A stretch of DNA of 64,000 nt from JBDNJM01 sp041687755 (GTDB lineage: Bacteria; Planctomycetota; UBA1135; GCA-002686595), in the NCBI GenBank assembly GCA_041687755.1, contig JBDNJM010000017.1:1-64000 (forward strand), written 5' to 3'. Numbering within the stretch: the first letter of the stretch is position 1; every line of letters starts with the position of its first letter. Shown here in pieces: positions 35,143 through 44,013 of the stretch. A program made the position numbers and the translations under genes. The notes below the pieces were generated by a model, which saw only the letters and a list, made by a program, of their open reading frames with translations, searched no databases and was not told the origin of the DNA.

Positions 35143-35721
35143 ATGAGCCAAGAACAGGACTTCTTCAGCTTCGACGAAGCCCTCGATCGCCTGCGCCTGA
35201 AGGAGGAGGAGCTCAAGCGGCTCGTCTCCGAAGGCGAGATTCGCGCATTCCGCGAGGGCGAGACCATGAAGCTGCGCCGCGCGGACGTCGAGGATCTGCG
35301 CTCGGAGCTGATGGGCGGTGAGATCGTCGATCTCGAGGACGCCGCGGAGGCCCTGATCTTCGAAGAGGACACCGACCTCGTCGATCCGGGCATGGCGACC
35401 GAGGAGCTGACGGCTGCAGACACCCTGGTCGAAGCCGAGGCCACCGAGTTCTTCGAAGACCTCGAGGAGCTGGACCTCGACGAGGACGAGCTGGAGCCGC
35501 TCGAAGAGTCGGGCACCCGAGTGGCCGGCGTCGGCGCTGCTGCTGCGGCCGAGGAGGAGAGCTTCTCGCCGCTGGCGATGGGTCTGCTGGTCGCGACGAC
35601 GCTCGTCATGCTGCTGACCTTCCCGCTGCTCATGAGCCTCGGCCAGGATCACGTTTCCGACATGGCCAAGGGCATCGGCAGCATCGTCGTCAACTTCGAC
35701 GAGCAGCCCGACGGGGAGTAG
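35143..35721 (+). CDS. Membrane-tethered excisionase/MerR-like HTH protein
   Basis: 192 aa. Residues 8-55 are an excisionase-type winged helix: FSFDEALDRLRLKEEELKRL, VSEGEIRAFREGETMKLRR, and ADVEDLRSEL. Residues about 60-130 are very acidic (EELDLDEDELEPLEES). A single membrane segment lies at about 147-168 (MGLLVATTLVMLLTFPLLMS), leaving a short outer tail. DNA-binding proteins fixed to the membrane are uncommon; it may sense envelope state, or the HTH fold may have another role. The gene stands alone and ends at a clear terminator. Confidence 0.75.
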   Translation: MSQEQDFFSFDEALDRLRLKEEELKRLVSEGEIRAFREGETMKLRRADVEDLRSELMGGEIVDLEDAAEALIFEEDTDLVDPGMATEELTAADTLVEAEATEFFEDLEELDLDEDELEPLEESGTRVAGVGAAAAAEEESFSPLAMGLLVATTLVMLLTFPLLMSLGQDHVSDMAKGIGSIVVNFDEQPDGE

Positions 35722-35730
35722 TCGGAGGGG

Positions 35731-35761
35731 GCCGGAGTCCGACCCGGACTCTTGGCTTTTT
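35731..35761 (+). terminator. Intrinsic terminator
   Basis: GAGTCCG (35735-35741), ACC loop and CGGACTC (35745-35751), extended by GCC/GGC, followed by TTTTT (35757-35761). It lies 10 bases after the HTH gene stop. Confidence 0.85.
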
Positions 35762-35910
35762 CTCGATCCCCCGTGGGCCTCAATACCCCTTGGCCCAAGA
35801 TGCGACCTACGGCTGACGCCGTGGCTCGCAGCCCGCGCCCTACTGGCCCCCCCCCTCAGTAACACCTTGACGATGTGCGAGCGGACGCTGTCCGCTCCAC
35901 CCCCGACCCC

Positions 35911-36687
35911 ATGCTGCACCCTGTTCGAACTGGAGCGCTTGTCGCCGCTGCCCTGACCTCATTGATGACGTCGGGCTGCGTGAGCCATCAGAAGTACCGC
36001 GAAGTCGCCGACCAGGCCCGGATCTACCAGGACACGGCGAACGACTACAAGGTCTACACGGACGACCTCCAGACGCGGGTCGCGGACCTGGAGTCGGAGC
36101 TGCGCGAGTTCCAGGAGAGCGGCGTTCAGACCGCCTCGGCGAGCAACGCGGACCTTGAGCAGGAGCTCTCGGAGCTACCCCTAGACCCCGAGCTCGACGC
36201 GCGCATCGACGAGCTCTCGCGTCTCGCGCTCAGCCTTTCGGGGTCCGGCGAGATCACGCCGGTATCGGTGGTTGGGGGCTACGGCTTCTCGCTCACGGAC
36301 TCGGTGCTGTTCGACTCGGGCTCGGCGACGGTCAAGCCCGAAGGGCGCGCGCTGCTGATCGGGCTGGTCAACGACATCGTCTCGAAGCCCTACGAGCGCG
36401 TCTGGGTTCGCGGTCACACCGACTCTGTGGCGGTGAGCCGCGCGGAGACGCTGGCGCGCTTCCCGCACGGGAACATTGAGCTCTCGGCCGAGCGCGCGAT
36501 CGAGGTCGCGGCGCTGCTCTCCGACGAGGGTGGCCTGCCCTGGGATCGGCTGGTCGTCGCGGGCTTCGGCTCGAGCCTGCCGATCGCGGACAACTCCTCG
36601 CCCGAGGGCAAGCGCATGAACCGCCGGGTGGAGATCTTCGTGATCGAGGACGCCGGAGTAGCAGCGGGGTCGGACGCCTCCCGGTGA
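35911..36687 (+). CDS. OmpA/Pal-like peptidoglycan-binding lipoprotein
   Basis: 258 aa from ATG 35911, which gives a lipoprotein signal (GALVAAALTSLMTSGC). A helical, coiled-coil-like stretch (about 30-100, DDLQTRVADLESELREFQE) leads to a C-terminal OmpA domain with FDSGSATVKPEGRALL, RGHTDSVAV, ELSAERAIEVAALL, and MNRRVEIFV. The Asp and Arg that hold the diaminopimelate peptide are present (TD, RR). It anchors the envelope to peptidoglycan. It is first in a three-gene overlapping unit with a SUMF1-like lipoprotein and rsmA. Confidence 0.9.
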   Translation: MLHPVRTGALVAAALTSLMTSGCVSHQKYREVADQARIYQDTANDYKVYTDDLQTRVADLESELREFQESGVQTASASNADLEQELSELPLDPELDARIDELSRLALSLSGSGEITPVSVVGGYGFSLTDSVLFDSGSATVKPEGRALLIGLVNDIVSKPYERVWVRGHTDSVAVSRAETLARFPHGNIELSAERAIEVAALLSDEGGLPWDRLVVAGFGSSLPIADNSSPEGKRMNRRVEIFVIEDAGVAAGSDASR

Positions 36688-37742
36688 ACGCCCCAGGCAT
36701 CGTGCAACGCAACGAGTCGGCGCGCACGCGTCCGGGGATCCTCCCGGGCGCGTGCGCGCTGACGTTGGGCATGCGGACTCCGGTCGGGCCGTTTTCGGCT
36801 GTCTTGAGCGCGTCGCTGGCCCTGCTGTCCGGCCTCGGGTGTCGGCCGGCGGAGGCACCGGTCGAGTCTCGCGCGCTGGCGGAGCTGGAGCGCATGGTGT
36901 TCGTCTCCCCCGGGGCGTCCGGGGACATGGGATCGCCCGAGGTCCTGGACGCGGTCGGAGTGCGGGAGCCGTTGCTCGTGGATCGCTTCGAGGGCACCCG
37001 GGCGGACTGGATCCACTGGTTCGGGGCTGCGCCCGAGCGCGGCGCGCTGACGCTCGACGAGGTGCGCACGACGTCGGAGCGCGGGGACTGGCCGGCGTTC
37101 TGCACGTACTTCGAGGCGCAGGAGTTCGCCCAGCGACGCGGCATGCGCCTGCCGACCGCGAACGAGTGGCTGTACCTGGGCGTGGGGCGCAAGTCGCGCT
37201 TCCCGTGGGGTCGCAGCATCGTCAAGAGCATCGCGAACACCTCGGAGTTGGGGCTGCGGCGCCCGGTTCCGGTGGGGTGCTTTGAGGGGGGCAAGTCCTG
37301 GGCCGGCGTGTACGACCTGATCGGCAACGTGGCCGAGTGGGTCGAGGGCCCGCTGCCCGGCGAGGCCGAGGCGCGGGCGGACGAGGGCTACGCCCTAGGG
37401 CCCTGGGATCCGGGCGCCCTGGGGCATCAGGTGTGGGCGATGGGCGGGTCGTACGCGACGCGCATCGCGGAGCTGTACGTGCGCGAGTGGAGCGAGACCA
37501 ACGCGCGGGAGTTCCCGCCCGGGACCCGGACGCCGGAGCTCGGCGTGCGCTGCGTCGCAGAGGCCGAGGTGTGGCTCGGCGAGCGGCTAGACGAGCTGGC
37601 GGCTGCGCCCGACGCGCTGCCGCGCCTGGAACGCCTCGGAGCGCGCTTCGGGGCGGAGGCGCTCCCCGTGCTGGAGCGTCTCGGGGAGCAGCGCCCCGAC
37701 CATCCCGCGCTCGTGGCGCTCCTGAGCGGAGTGCGACCGTGA
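36684..37742 (+). CDS. SUMF1/formylglycine-generating-enzyme-like lipoprotein
   Basis: 352 aa from a GTG inside the upstream stop (GTGA); an ATG at 36771 would give 323 aa and a neat lipoprotein signal (SAVLSASLALLSGLGC), so the true start may be there. The FGE-sulfatase fold shows RGMRLPTANEWLYLGVG, FPWG, YDLIGNVAEWVEG and VWAMGGSYATR. The paired catalytic Cys of true formylglycine-generating enzymes is not evident, so it is more likely a structural or binding relative. The C-terminal about 60 residues are a helical, HEAT-like tail. It overlaps rsmA by four bases. Confidence 0.8.
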   Translation: MNAPGIVQRNESARTRPGILPGACALTLGMRTPVGPFSAVLSASLALLSGLGCRPAEAPVESRALAELERMVFVSPGASGDMGSPEVLDAVGVREPLLVDRFEGTRADWIHWFGAAPERGALTLDEVRTTSERGDWPAFCTYFEAQEFAQRRGMRLPTANEWLYLGVGRKSRFPWGRSIVKSIANTSELGLRRPVPVGCFEGGKSWAGVYDLIGNVAEWVEGPLPGEAEARADEGYALGPWDPGALGHQVWAMGGSYATRIAELYVREWSETNAREFPPGTRTPELGVRCVAEAEVWLGERLDELAAAPDALPRLERLGARFGAEALPVLERLGEQRPDHPALVALLSGVRP

Positions 37743-38626
37743 GCGGGCGTCCGAGCTGGCGCGACCTCAAGCAGCGCCTCGATCAGGTCCAGTTCCGCCC
37801 GTCCCGGCGCCTGGGCCAGAACTTTCTGACGGACGACGGGGTGTGCTTGAGCATCGCCCAGTGCGCCGAGATCGAGCGGGGCGAGTTCGTGCTCGAGATC
37901 GGCGTGGGCCCGGGCCTGCTGACGCACCACCTGCTGCAGGCGGGCGGGCGGGTGCTGGGCGTGGAGATCGACGACAGGCTAGCGACGGTGGCGGAGGACT
38001 GGCTGCCGCCTGAGGGCCTCGAGCTCCTGCGCCACGACGCCCTCAACGGCAAGCACCGCCTGGCGGCGCCGCTGCTGGAGCGTTTGCCCGCGGCGGGGGA
38101 GCCCTGGCAGCTGGTGGCGAACCTGCCCTATGCGATCTCGGTTCCGCTGCTGGCGCTGCTGGCCGAGCTGCCCGCTCCGCCACGCCGGATGACGGCTCTC
38201 GTCCAGCTGGAGGTCGCGGAGCGTCTCCTGGCGAGCCCCGGCGCTCGCGAGTTCGGCGCAGCGACCGTGGTCGTGGCGGCCGCCTACACCGGCCGCCTGG
38301 TACGCCGCGTGCCGCCGGTGATGTTCCGGCCGCGGCCCAAGGTCGACAGCGCGGTGGTCCAGTTCGAGCGCCGCCCGGATGCTCTTTCACCCGAACGCCT
38401 CGGCCGGGTCGGGCGGCTCGCGGCGGTGCTGTTCACCCAGCGACGCAAGCGCGCGCGGCACCCGCTCTCCGGCCTGGTGGACGGCGTGCAGGCGGCTGAC
38501 GAGCTGCTGGATCGGGTGGTCGGGGACGCGGAGGTCCGGGTGGAGGGACTCGGGATCGAAGAACTTTCCATGCTTGCCGAGGCCCTCGGCGAGGATCGCC
38601 TGCCCCGGCCCCAATCCACGCGGTGA
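37739..38626 (+). CDS. rsmA: 16S rRNA (adenine(1518)-N(6)/adenine(1519)-N(6))-dimethyltransferase
   Basis: 295 aa, GTG start overlapping the previous stop. Motifs of the KsgA/Dim1 family are clear: QVQFRPSRRLGQNFLTDDGV, the SAM site LEIGVGPGLLTHHLL, VLGVEIDDRLA, and the catalytic NLPYAIS (about residues 127-133). FRPRPKVDSAVV is the family's conserved C-terminal stretch. The enzyme dimethylates two adenines of helix 45 during 30S maturation. Normal length. Its place in an envelope-lipoprotein unit is unusual but may only reflect compact packing. Confidence 0.96.
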   Translation: MSGRPSWRDLKQRLDQVQFRPSRRLGQNFLTDDGVCLSIAQCAEIERGEFVLEIGVGPGLLTHHLLQAGGRVLGVEIDDRLATVAEDWLPPEGLELLRHDALNGKHRLAAPLLERLPAAGEPWQLVANLPYAISVPLLALLAELPAPPRRMTALVQLEVAERLLASPGAREFGAATVVVAAAYTGRLVRRVPPVMFRPRPKVDSAVVQFERRPDALSPERLGRVGRLAAVLFTQRRKRARHPLSGLVDGVQAADELLDRVVGDAEVRVEGLGIEELSMLAEALGEDRLPRPQSTR

Positions 38627-38726
38627 ACCCCACTGGGGCCCTGCGAGCCCGGGTTTTGGCCTCGCGCCGCTCCCAGAAACAGGACGGTGGCTCGCCGGAT
38701 GGGTGGGGAGCGGGGCCTCGAGGGGC

Positions 38727-38749
38727 GACCCGGAATGGATTTCCGGGTC
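38727..38749. terminator. 9-bp perfect hairpin after rsmA
   Basis: GACCCGGAA (38727-38735), TGGAT loop and TTCCGGGTC (38741-38749), followed by CTTTG. A terminator for the rsmA unit is likely; it directly precedes a promoter-like -10. Confidence 0.55.
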
Positions 38750-38764
38750 CTTTGAAGTTATAAT
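38736..38764 (+). promoter_or_regulatory. Promoter candidate for dnaG-rpoD
   Basis: A perfect TATAAT at 38759-38764 in a local AT-rich patch (GAAGTTATAATTATC), rare in this GC-rich window. The best -35 with 17-bp spacing is TGGATT (38736-38741), a weak match. It would give a leader of about 570 bases before dnaG. Confidence 0.5.
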
Positions 38765-39343
38765 TATCGGTCTCTGACTCCAGGCGCCACGGACGCTCAA
38801 GATCAGGCGTGCCCTTCCCCATACCAGGGCAGCCGGCTCCTTCGCTGGACTCACGGACGATTCGCTCCGTTCTCGACTCATCCATCGCCTCCCGGCGGGC
38901 CCCACGGGTCCGTCGCCGAAGCGCTTGGAGGGGCAAGGATCGAAAGCGATGGGATCGAGTTTTAAAGGCTCCTCCTCTCCGGCTTCCCGGGCACTCAACC
39001 GTGCCCTGGCGAGCCCGCCCGTCCAGGCCCAGCACTTCGCGGGCCGAGTCGAATCCGATGCGCGCTGCAGTTCTGCGGCGCGGTATTCGGGGTGCGGCCC
39101 GGCCTTCCAGCGAGGCGGCGTGTGCCCGAGCGCGGCGGACACGGAAGGGGAGGAATCTGGAGAACTCGACCCGCAGTTCTCCGTCCCTCCACCGCCAGCC
39201 CACACCGAACTCTCCGCCTCTTCGTCCCGCGTTTGTTCGCCGCCACCCGAGTTCGCTCACGGGACCGCGGTCGACCCGACTCGGTCGAACCCAGAGAGCC
39301 CCCGTCCATCCCACTCGCGTCGGCAATCCGTTGCCGCCCGCGC
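38765..39343 (+). other. Long untranslated leader of dnaG
   Basis: 579 bases between the promoter candidate and the dnaG start. It contains no recognisable gene or known RNA consensus. The dnaG frame is open back to about 39092 but codes an arginine- and proline-rich product there, so it is not counted as protein. Confidence 0.4.
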
Positions 39344-41524
39344 GTGAAGGCCGCCGCCCGCACCGTGCAAGACCTCGAGTTTCGTCAGCTGATCGAGCGC
39401 ATCAAGCTCGCCCTCCCCATCGAGGAGGTGGTCGCAGTTCGCGTGCCCGCGCTGAAGCGCGCGGGCAGCATTCTGAAGGCCTGCTGCCCGTTCCACGACG
39501 AGAAACATCCGTCGTTTACGGTCACCCCCTCGCGCGGGACCTGGCGCTGCTTCGGCGCCTGCGCAGAGGGCGGGGACGCCATTAGCTTCGTGGAGAAGTT
39601 CGACGGCGTGCCGTTCTGGGAGGCCGTCCAGGAGCTCGCCCAGTCCGCCGGCATCGAGCTGCCCAAGCGCGGCGCCAAGTCCTCGGACGACCCGCGACTG
39701 GCCGCGATGAACGAGGGACTCGAGCGGGCCCAAGCCCTGTACGCCCGCAAGCTCAAGAGCGCCGAAGGCGCGCCGGCCCGGGCCTACCTCGCCGAGCGCG
39801 GCCTCAGCGACCTCGCGATCGATTCCTTCGGCCTCGGCTGGGCGCCGACCGGCAACGTGCTCGTGCAGGGCGCGACCAGCGCGGGATTCAAGCTCGATGG
39901 GCTCGTGGACGCGGGCTTGGCCCGGCGCCGCGACGACGGCAGCGCCTACGACTTCTTCCGCTCCCGGCTGATGATCCCGATCCGCGATCACCTGGGCCGG
40001 ATGGCCGGCTTCGGTGCACGGCTCCTGCCGGGCGTCGAGGGCCCCAAGTACGTCAACACGCCTGAGACCCCACTGTTCAAGAAGGGTCGGATGTTCTACG
40101 GCCTGGACGCCGCCCTAGAGTCGGTGCGCTCCGAGCGGCATCTGCTGCTGATGGAGGGCTACACCGACGTCATCGCGGCGCATGCCTGCGGCCTGCCTAT
40201 CGCGGCGGCCGTGCTCGGCACCGCGACGACCGAGGACCACGCGCGTCTCGTGCGGCGCACCGGCGCGCGGCGCGTGACGCTGGTGTTCGACGCGGACAAT
40301 GCGGGCCGCAAGGCCGTGACCAAGGCGCTGACTGGTCTGTTGACGCTCGACGCGGTCGAGATTGATGTGGTCTCGCTGCCCGAGGGCCAGGACCCCTGCG
40401 ACTTCCTGATCGCCAACGGCGCGCCCGCCTTCCGCGAGTTGCTGGCCGCGGCGGTGGGCTGGTTCGACTTCCTGGTGGAGGGCCTGATCGGGCTCGAGCC
40501 GGAGGCCGTGGCCGCCGGGGTCGCCGAGCTGTTGGAGGTGCTCTGCGGACTGGAGAGCGCGGTCGATCGGGACCTGCGCCTGGGCCGGCTGGCGGAGCGC
40601 CTGGGGCTCAGCACCGAGGCCCTGCGCAGCGACTTCTCGGCCATCGTGGCGGCCCGCAAGCGGTATGCCTCGCGCGCGCGGCCGGCGACCCGTTCGGGCG
40701 CAGGCGAGACAGCGGCACCCCGATCAGGGGCGTCTGAATCCGCCGGGGCTGGGCATGCGAGAACCCCAGGCCGGGGCCCGCAGGGCACGGCCGGCGAGCC
40801 CTGGCCGGAACCGCTCCCCGGGGACGGCGAGGAGAATCTGGACGCATCGCCCGAGGCCCTGGCCGGCGGGAGCGCCAGCGGCGCCGCCGTCGTCCGATCG
40901 GGCGCCACCATGGCCTCCCGGCAGCGCGAGTTCCAGCAGTTCAAGCGAGAGCTCAAGGTGGTCGGCCAGCTGCTGGGCGCCCTGCTCTGGGACAACAGCC
41001 TGATTCCGGTGCATCGCGACCTGCTGGTTACGCTGGTGGCCTCGGGAACACCGGCCGACGATGCCGCTCGAGGCGCCCGGGAGGGCTCCGAGCGCGTGTG
41101 GGTCGAAGTCCCCAAGGCCTTGATTGAACTCATCGAAGAGCTCATTCGTACCTACGACAACACCGACGACGAGATCACGGCGGTCGGCTTGGCCGCCGCC
41201 CTGGGCGACCACGAGGCTCGACCGATGGTGTTCAAAGCTGAAGGGTTGGCCGAGCTCGCGACGGACAAGGCAGAACTGGCCCGCGATGCCGCCCGGTTTC
41301 TCGATGGCTCCGCCCTTGCCCGCTCCAAGCGCCTGCGTCTCGAAACGCTGGAGCGCATCGCCGTCGAGAACCCCTCCGAAGAGAACCAGAACCGTCTGTT
41401 GCGCACGGCCCAGGAGCTGCACCCGCTCCACGAACTGGCCAAGGCCGAGGCCCACGAACTGGCCAAGGCCGAGGCCCACGAACTGCCCGAAGCCAGCGAA
41501 CTCCAGCCCGGCGAACGCTCCTGA
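39344..41524 (+). CDS. dnaG: DNA primase
   Basis: 726 aa from GTG 39344; a GTG at 39365 is an alternative. The CHC2 zinc-binding domain is at about 25-85: ACCPFHDEKHPSFTV and WRCFGACAEGGDAISF. One extra residue sits between the last two Cys (CFGAC rather than CFGC). The catalytic core with TOPRIM follows: LLMEGYTDVIAAHACG and VTLVFDADNAGRKA. The C-terminal part (about 440-720) carries a low-complexity linker and a helical end with a short repeat (HELAKAEA). It primes lagging-strand synthesis and binds the helicase through its C-terminus. It is followed by rpoD, the usual macromolecular-synthesis pairing without rpsU. Confidence 0.95.
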   Translation: MKAAARTVQDLEFRQLIERIKLALPIEEVVAVRVPALKRAGSILKACCPFHDEKHPSFTVTPSRGTWRCFGACAEGGDAISFVEKFDGVPFWEAVQELAQSAGIELPKRGAKSSDDPRLAAMNEGLERAQALYARKLKSAEGAPARAYLAERGLSDLAIDSFGLGWAPTGNVLVQGATSAGFKLDGLVDAGLARRRDDGSAYDFFRSRLMIPIRDHLGRMAGFGARLLPGVEGPKYVNTPETPLFKKGRMFYGLDAALESVRSERHLLLMEGYTDVIAAHACGLPIAAAVLGTATTEDHARLVRRTGARRVTLVFDADNAGRKAVTKALTGLLTLDAVEIDVVSLPEGQDPCDFLIANGAPAFRELLAAAVGWFDFLVEGLIGLEPEAVAAGVAELLEVLCGLESAVDRDLRLGRLAERLGLSTEALRSDFSAIVAARKRYASRARPATRSGAGETAAPRSGASESAGAGHARTPGRGPQGTAGEPWPEPLPGDGEENLDASPEALAGGSASGAAVVRSGATMASRQREFQQFKRELKVVGQLLGALLWDNSLIPVHRDLLVTLVASGTPADDAARGAREGSERVWVEVPKALIELIEELIRTYDNTDDEITAVGLAAALGDHEARPMVFKAEGLAELATDKAELARDAARFLDGSALARSKRLRLETLERIAVENPSEENQNRLLRTAQELHPLHELAKAEAHELAKAEAHELPEASELQPGERS
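41429..41485 (+). repeat. 24-bp tandem repeat in the 3' end of dnaG
   Basis: Two exact copies of a 24-base unit (41429-41452, 41453-41476) and a 9-base part copy encode HELAKAEA repeats. In-frame expansion in the C-terminal tail. Confidence 0.9.
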
Positions 41525-41635
41525 CGGCTGACTCCTCCCACTCGTCCACCGTCCCGCTGCTTAGACCTTGCCCTCCGACCGGGCTGCCTCCACCCGCCCC
41601 GCCCGGTCACACGCCACCGACTCCCACCCACCTCC

Positions 41636-41660
41636 TGCGCCTCTTTGGCGCATGAGGCTT
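41636..41660 (+). repeat. Hairpin upstream of rpoD resembling element A
   Basis: TGCGCC-TCTTT-GGCGCA followed by TGAGGC lies 23 bases before the rpoD start. The GGCGCATGAGGC part is identical to the one in element A (34884). Possible attenuator or a partial copy of the dispersed element. Confidence 0.4.
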
Positions 41661-41682
41661 CACTACCAGCGATTATTCGACC

Positions 41683-43458
41683 ATGGCCAAAAAGCCCAAA
41701 ACAGCCGATCCCGCCGCCAAGACCGAGGACAAGACGGACGACATCGTCAAGCTCCTCGTCGAGGAAGGCAACCGACGTGGGTTCCTCACGTTCCAGGAGA
41801 TGAACAAGCTCCTGGAGGATCAATTCCTGCCCCCCGACCGCATGGACCAGGTGTTCATGGCGCTCGAGGACGCGGGCGTGGACGTGGTCGACGAGGCCGA
41901 CGCCGACCAGGTCGCGCTGCTGCCCTCGGGTGACGACGACTCCAGACCGAAGAAGAGCTTCACGTCGGCGGCCACCGCGCCCGAGCGCCCGCTCGAGCGC
42001 GTCGTGACGCCGGAGAAGATCGACGATCCGGTGCGCATGTACCTGACGCAGATGGGCGAAATCCCGCTGCTGACGCGCGACGAGGAGATTTACCTCGCCA
42101 AGACGATCGAGATCACCCGCAAGCGCTTTCGCAAGAAGTCGATCGGCTCCGGTCTGTGCATGACCGAATCGCTGGCGACGCTCGAGCAGGTCGCGCGCGG
42201 TGAGCTGGCGTTCGACCGCACGTTGAAGGTCAACCCCAACCCCAAGCCGGACGACGACCCCAAGATTGTCGAGACGCTCGGCAAGCCGTTCCTGCAGAAG
42301 CGTCTGCCGGTGAACCTGGCGACCATCCAACGCCTGTTCGGCGAGCTGCAGGCGGCGTACAAGCCGTTCCTCGACAACAAGATGTCCAAGGCGGAGGAGT
42401 CCGCCCAAGGCGAGCGCGTCCAAAACATCCGCCGCAAGCTGATCATCCTCATCGAGGAGTGCCACCTGCAGATCAAGAAGGTGCGCCCCTACATCGAGGT
42501 AATGGAGGATCACTATCGCGAGATGCGCAGCGTCGAGCGCAAGCTGATGGCCATGAAGGCCGCCAAGAAGACCGGCGAGCAGGTCACCGAACTCGAGGAC
42601 CAGCTGACGGCCTTCGAGGTGGCGGCCATCGAGCCCTCCGAGCGGCTCAAGCACCGCATCGATCAGGTCAAGCTGCACTACGAAGAGTACGAGGAGGCCA
42701 AGCGCCAGCTCTCCAGCGGCAACCTGCGCCTCGTGGTCTCGATCGCTAAGAAGTACCGCAACCGCGGCCTCTCCTTCCTGGACCTGATTCAGGAGGGCAA
42801 CACCGGCCTGATGAAGGCGGTGGAGAAGTACGAGTACCGTCGGGGCTACAAGTTCTCGACGTACGCGACCTGGTGGATCCGCCAGGCCATCACCCGCTCG
42901 ATCGCCGACCAGGCGCGGACCATCCGTATCCCGGTGCACATGATCGAGACGATGAGCAAGCTGCGCAACGTCACGAAGAAGCTCGTGCAGGCCAAGGGCC
43001 GCGAGCCGTCCGTGGAGGAGGTGGCCGAGGCCGCCGAGATCTCGATCGAGGAGGCAAAGCGGGTCATGAAGATCAGCAAGCATCCGATCAGCCTCGACCG
43101 TCCGATCGGCGACTCGGAGGACTCCTACTTCGGTGACTTCATCGAGGACGAGTCGGCCGAGAGCCCGGTCCAGGCGGCTGGCCACGAGATGCTGAAGGAG
43201 CGCATCAACGAGGTGCTCAACACGCTCACCTTCCGGGAGCGCGAGATCATCAAGCTGCGCTACGGCATCGGCGACGGGTACACCTACACCCTCGAAGAGG
43301 TCGGCCGCATCTTCCGCGTGACGCGCGAGCGCGTGCGTCAGATCGAGGCCAAGGCGGTGCGCAAGCTGCGCCACCCGGTCCGCGCCCGTCAGCTCTCGAG
43401 CTTCCTCGACGGCATCGTCATCGAGGACGACAAGGACGGGAACGAGCCGCTGAACTGA
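41683..43458 (+). CDS. rpoD: Primary RNA polymerase sigma factor (sigma-70)
   Basis: 591 aa. Region 1.1-like N-terminus (VKLLVEEGNRRGFLTFQEMN), region 1.2 (DDPVRMYLTQMGEIPLLTRDEE), a long non-conserved region (about 145-320), then region 2 (NLRLVVSIAKKYRNRGLSFLD, FSTYATWWIRQAITRSI), region 3 (RIPVHMIETMSKL) and region 4 (TLEEVGRIFRVTRERVRQIE). All primary-sigma hallmarks are present. It directs housekeeping transcription. It lies 158 bases after dnaG with a hairpin in between, and ends before a strong terminator. Confidence 0.97.
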   Translation: MAKKPKTADPAAKTEDKTDDIVKLLVEEGNRRGFLTFQEMNKLLEDQFLPPDRMDQVFMALEDAGVDVVDEADADQVALLPSGDDDSRPKKSFTSAATAPERPLERVVTPEKIDDPVRMYLTQMGEIPLLTRDEEIYLAKTIEITRKRFRKKSIGSGLCMTESLATLEQVARGELAFDRTLKVNPNPKPDDDPKIVETLGKPFLQKRLPVNLATIQRLFGELQAAYKPFLDNKMSKAEESAQGERVQNIRRKLIILIEECHLQIKKVRPYIEVMEDHYREMRSVERKLMAMKAAKKTGEQVTELEDQLTAFEVAAIEPSERLKHRIDQVKLHYEEYEEAKRQLSSGNLRLVVSIAKKYRNRGLSFLDLIQEGNTGLMKAVEKYEYRRGYKFSTYATWWIRQAITRSIADQARTIRIPVHMIETMSKLRNVTKKLVQAKGREPSVEEVAEAAEISIEEAKRVMKISKHPISLDRPIGDSEDSYFGDFIEDESAESPVQAAGHEMLKERINEVLNTLTFREREIIKLRYGIGDGYTYTLEEVGRIFRVTRERVRQIEAKAVRKLRHPVRARQLSSFLDGIVIEDDKDGNEPLN

Positions 43459-43499
43459 CCGGGGTCGCGGGAGGCGTCGCTGGCTCCCGACTGATCTGC

Positions 43500-43527
43500 C
43501 GAGGTCCGAGGTCCGAGGTCCGACGTC
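43500..43527 (+). repeat. Short tandem repeat after rpoD
   Basis: GAGGTCC units about 8 bases long are repeated three times, with a fourth imperfect copy (GACGTCC). Non-coding, just upstream of the terminator. Confidence 0.7.
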
Positions 43528-43550
43528 CAGGGGCGTCGAGGCTTTTAGGG

Positions 43551-43593
43551 GCGCGGCCCGGCACCGAAAGGTGCCGGGCCGCGCTTCATTTTT
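43551..43593 (+). terminator. Strong intrinsic terminator of rpoD
   Basis: GCGCGGCCCGGCACC (43551-43565), GAAA loop and its exact complement (43570-43584), then TTCATTTTT. A 15-bp perfect stem with a stable tetraloop. Confidence 0.95.
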
Positions 43594-44013
43594 GGCCCGC
43601 GGCCCGCGTCTCGGTCGACGGCGTGCTGGAGCAGGTGGCGCCGGTCTCGGAACGACTACAGGCAAGCTGCGGCCGAGGTCGGGCGGGGCAAGGCCAGGGG
43701 GCGGTGGGGGCTGCCGGCCTGAGTGCCCAGGGGCGATGATCCGGCGTGCAGGTGCCACCGCGGGGGGCGCGGCGGTTCGCCAAGGGCATCCTGATCCGAC
43801 ACGGAGGGTCCGCCAGCCCGTGAAGGTTCGCGGCGACCGGGCTCCGTTTCGCCTCCGCAGGCCGGGCGGCCGGCGGGGGAGGAGCGCGACTCAAAAAACA
43901 GGTTCTGGAGGCCTTGAGGTGCTCCAGCCTTGGCCCCCCCACAAGGCCTCGGTACGCTTCGCAGCTCTCTCCTCCCCCCCCCGAAAGACCAGACCCAGCG
44001 CTCCACTCCTCCC
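43594..44013. other. Intergenic, 420 bases
   Basis: Between the rpoD terminator and the zinc-ribbon gene. Open frames here give arginine-rich products without recognisable motifs. No RNA gene was seen. A promoter for the next gene should lie near 43890-44000. Confidence 0.35.

Noticed and set aside
36684..37742. Active formylglycine-generating enzyme
   Set aside because: The fold is right but the catalytic Cys pair is not evident and the protein is a lipoprotein, so only a SUMF1-like label is given.
41152..43758. 868-codon open frame antisense to rpoD and the end of dnaG
   Set aside because: Rich in His, Leu and Asp with no motif; it is the expected shadow of a GC-rich gene on the other strand.
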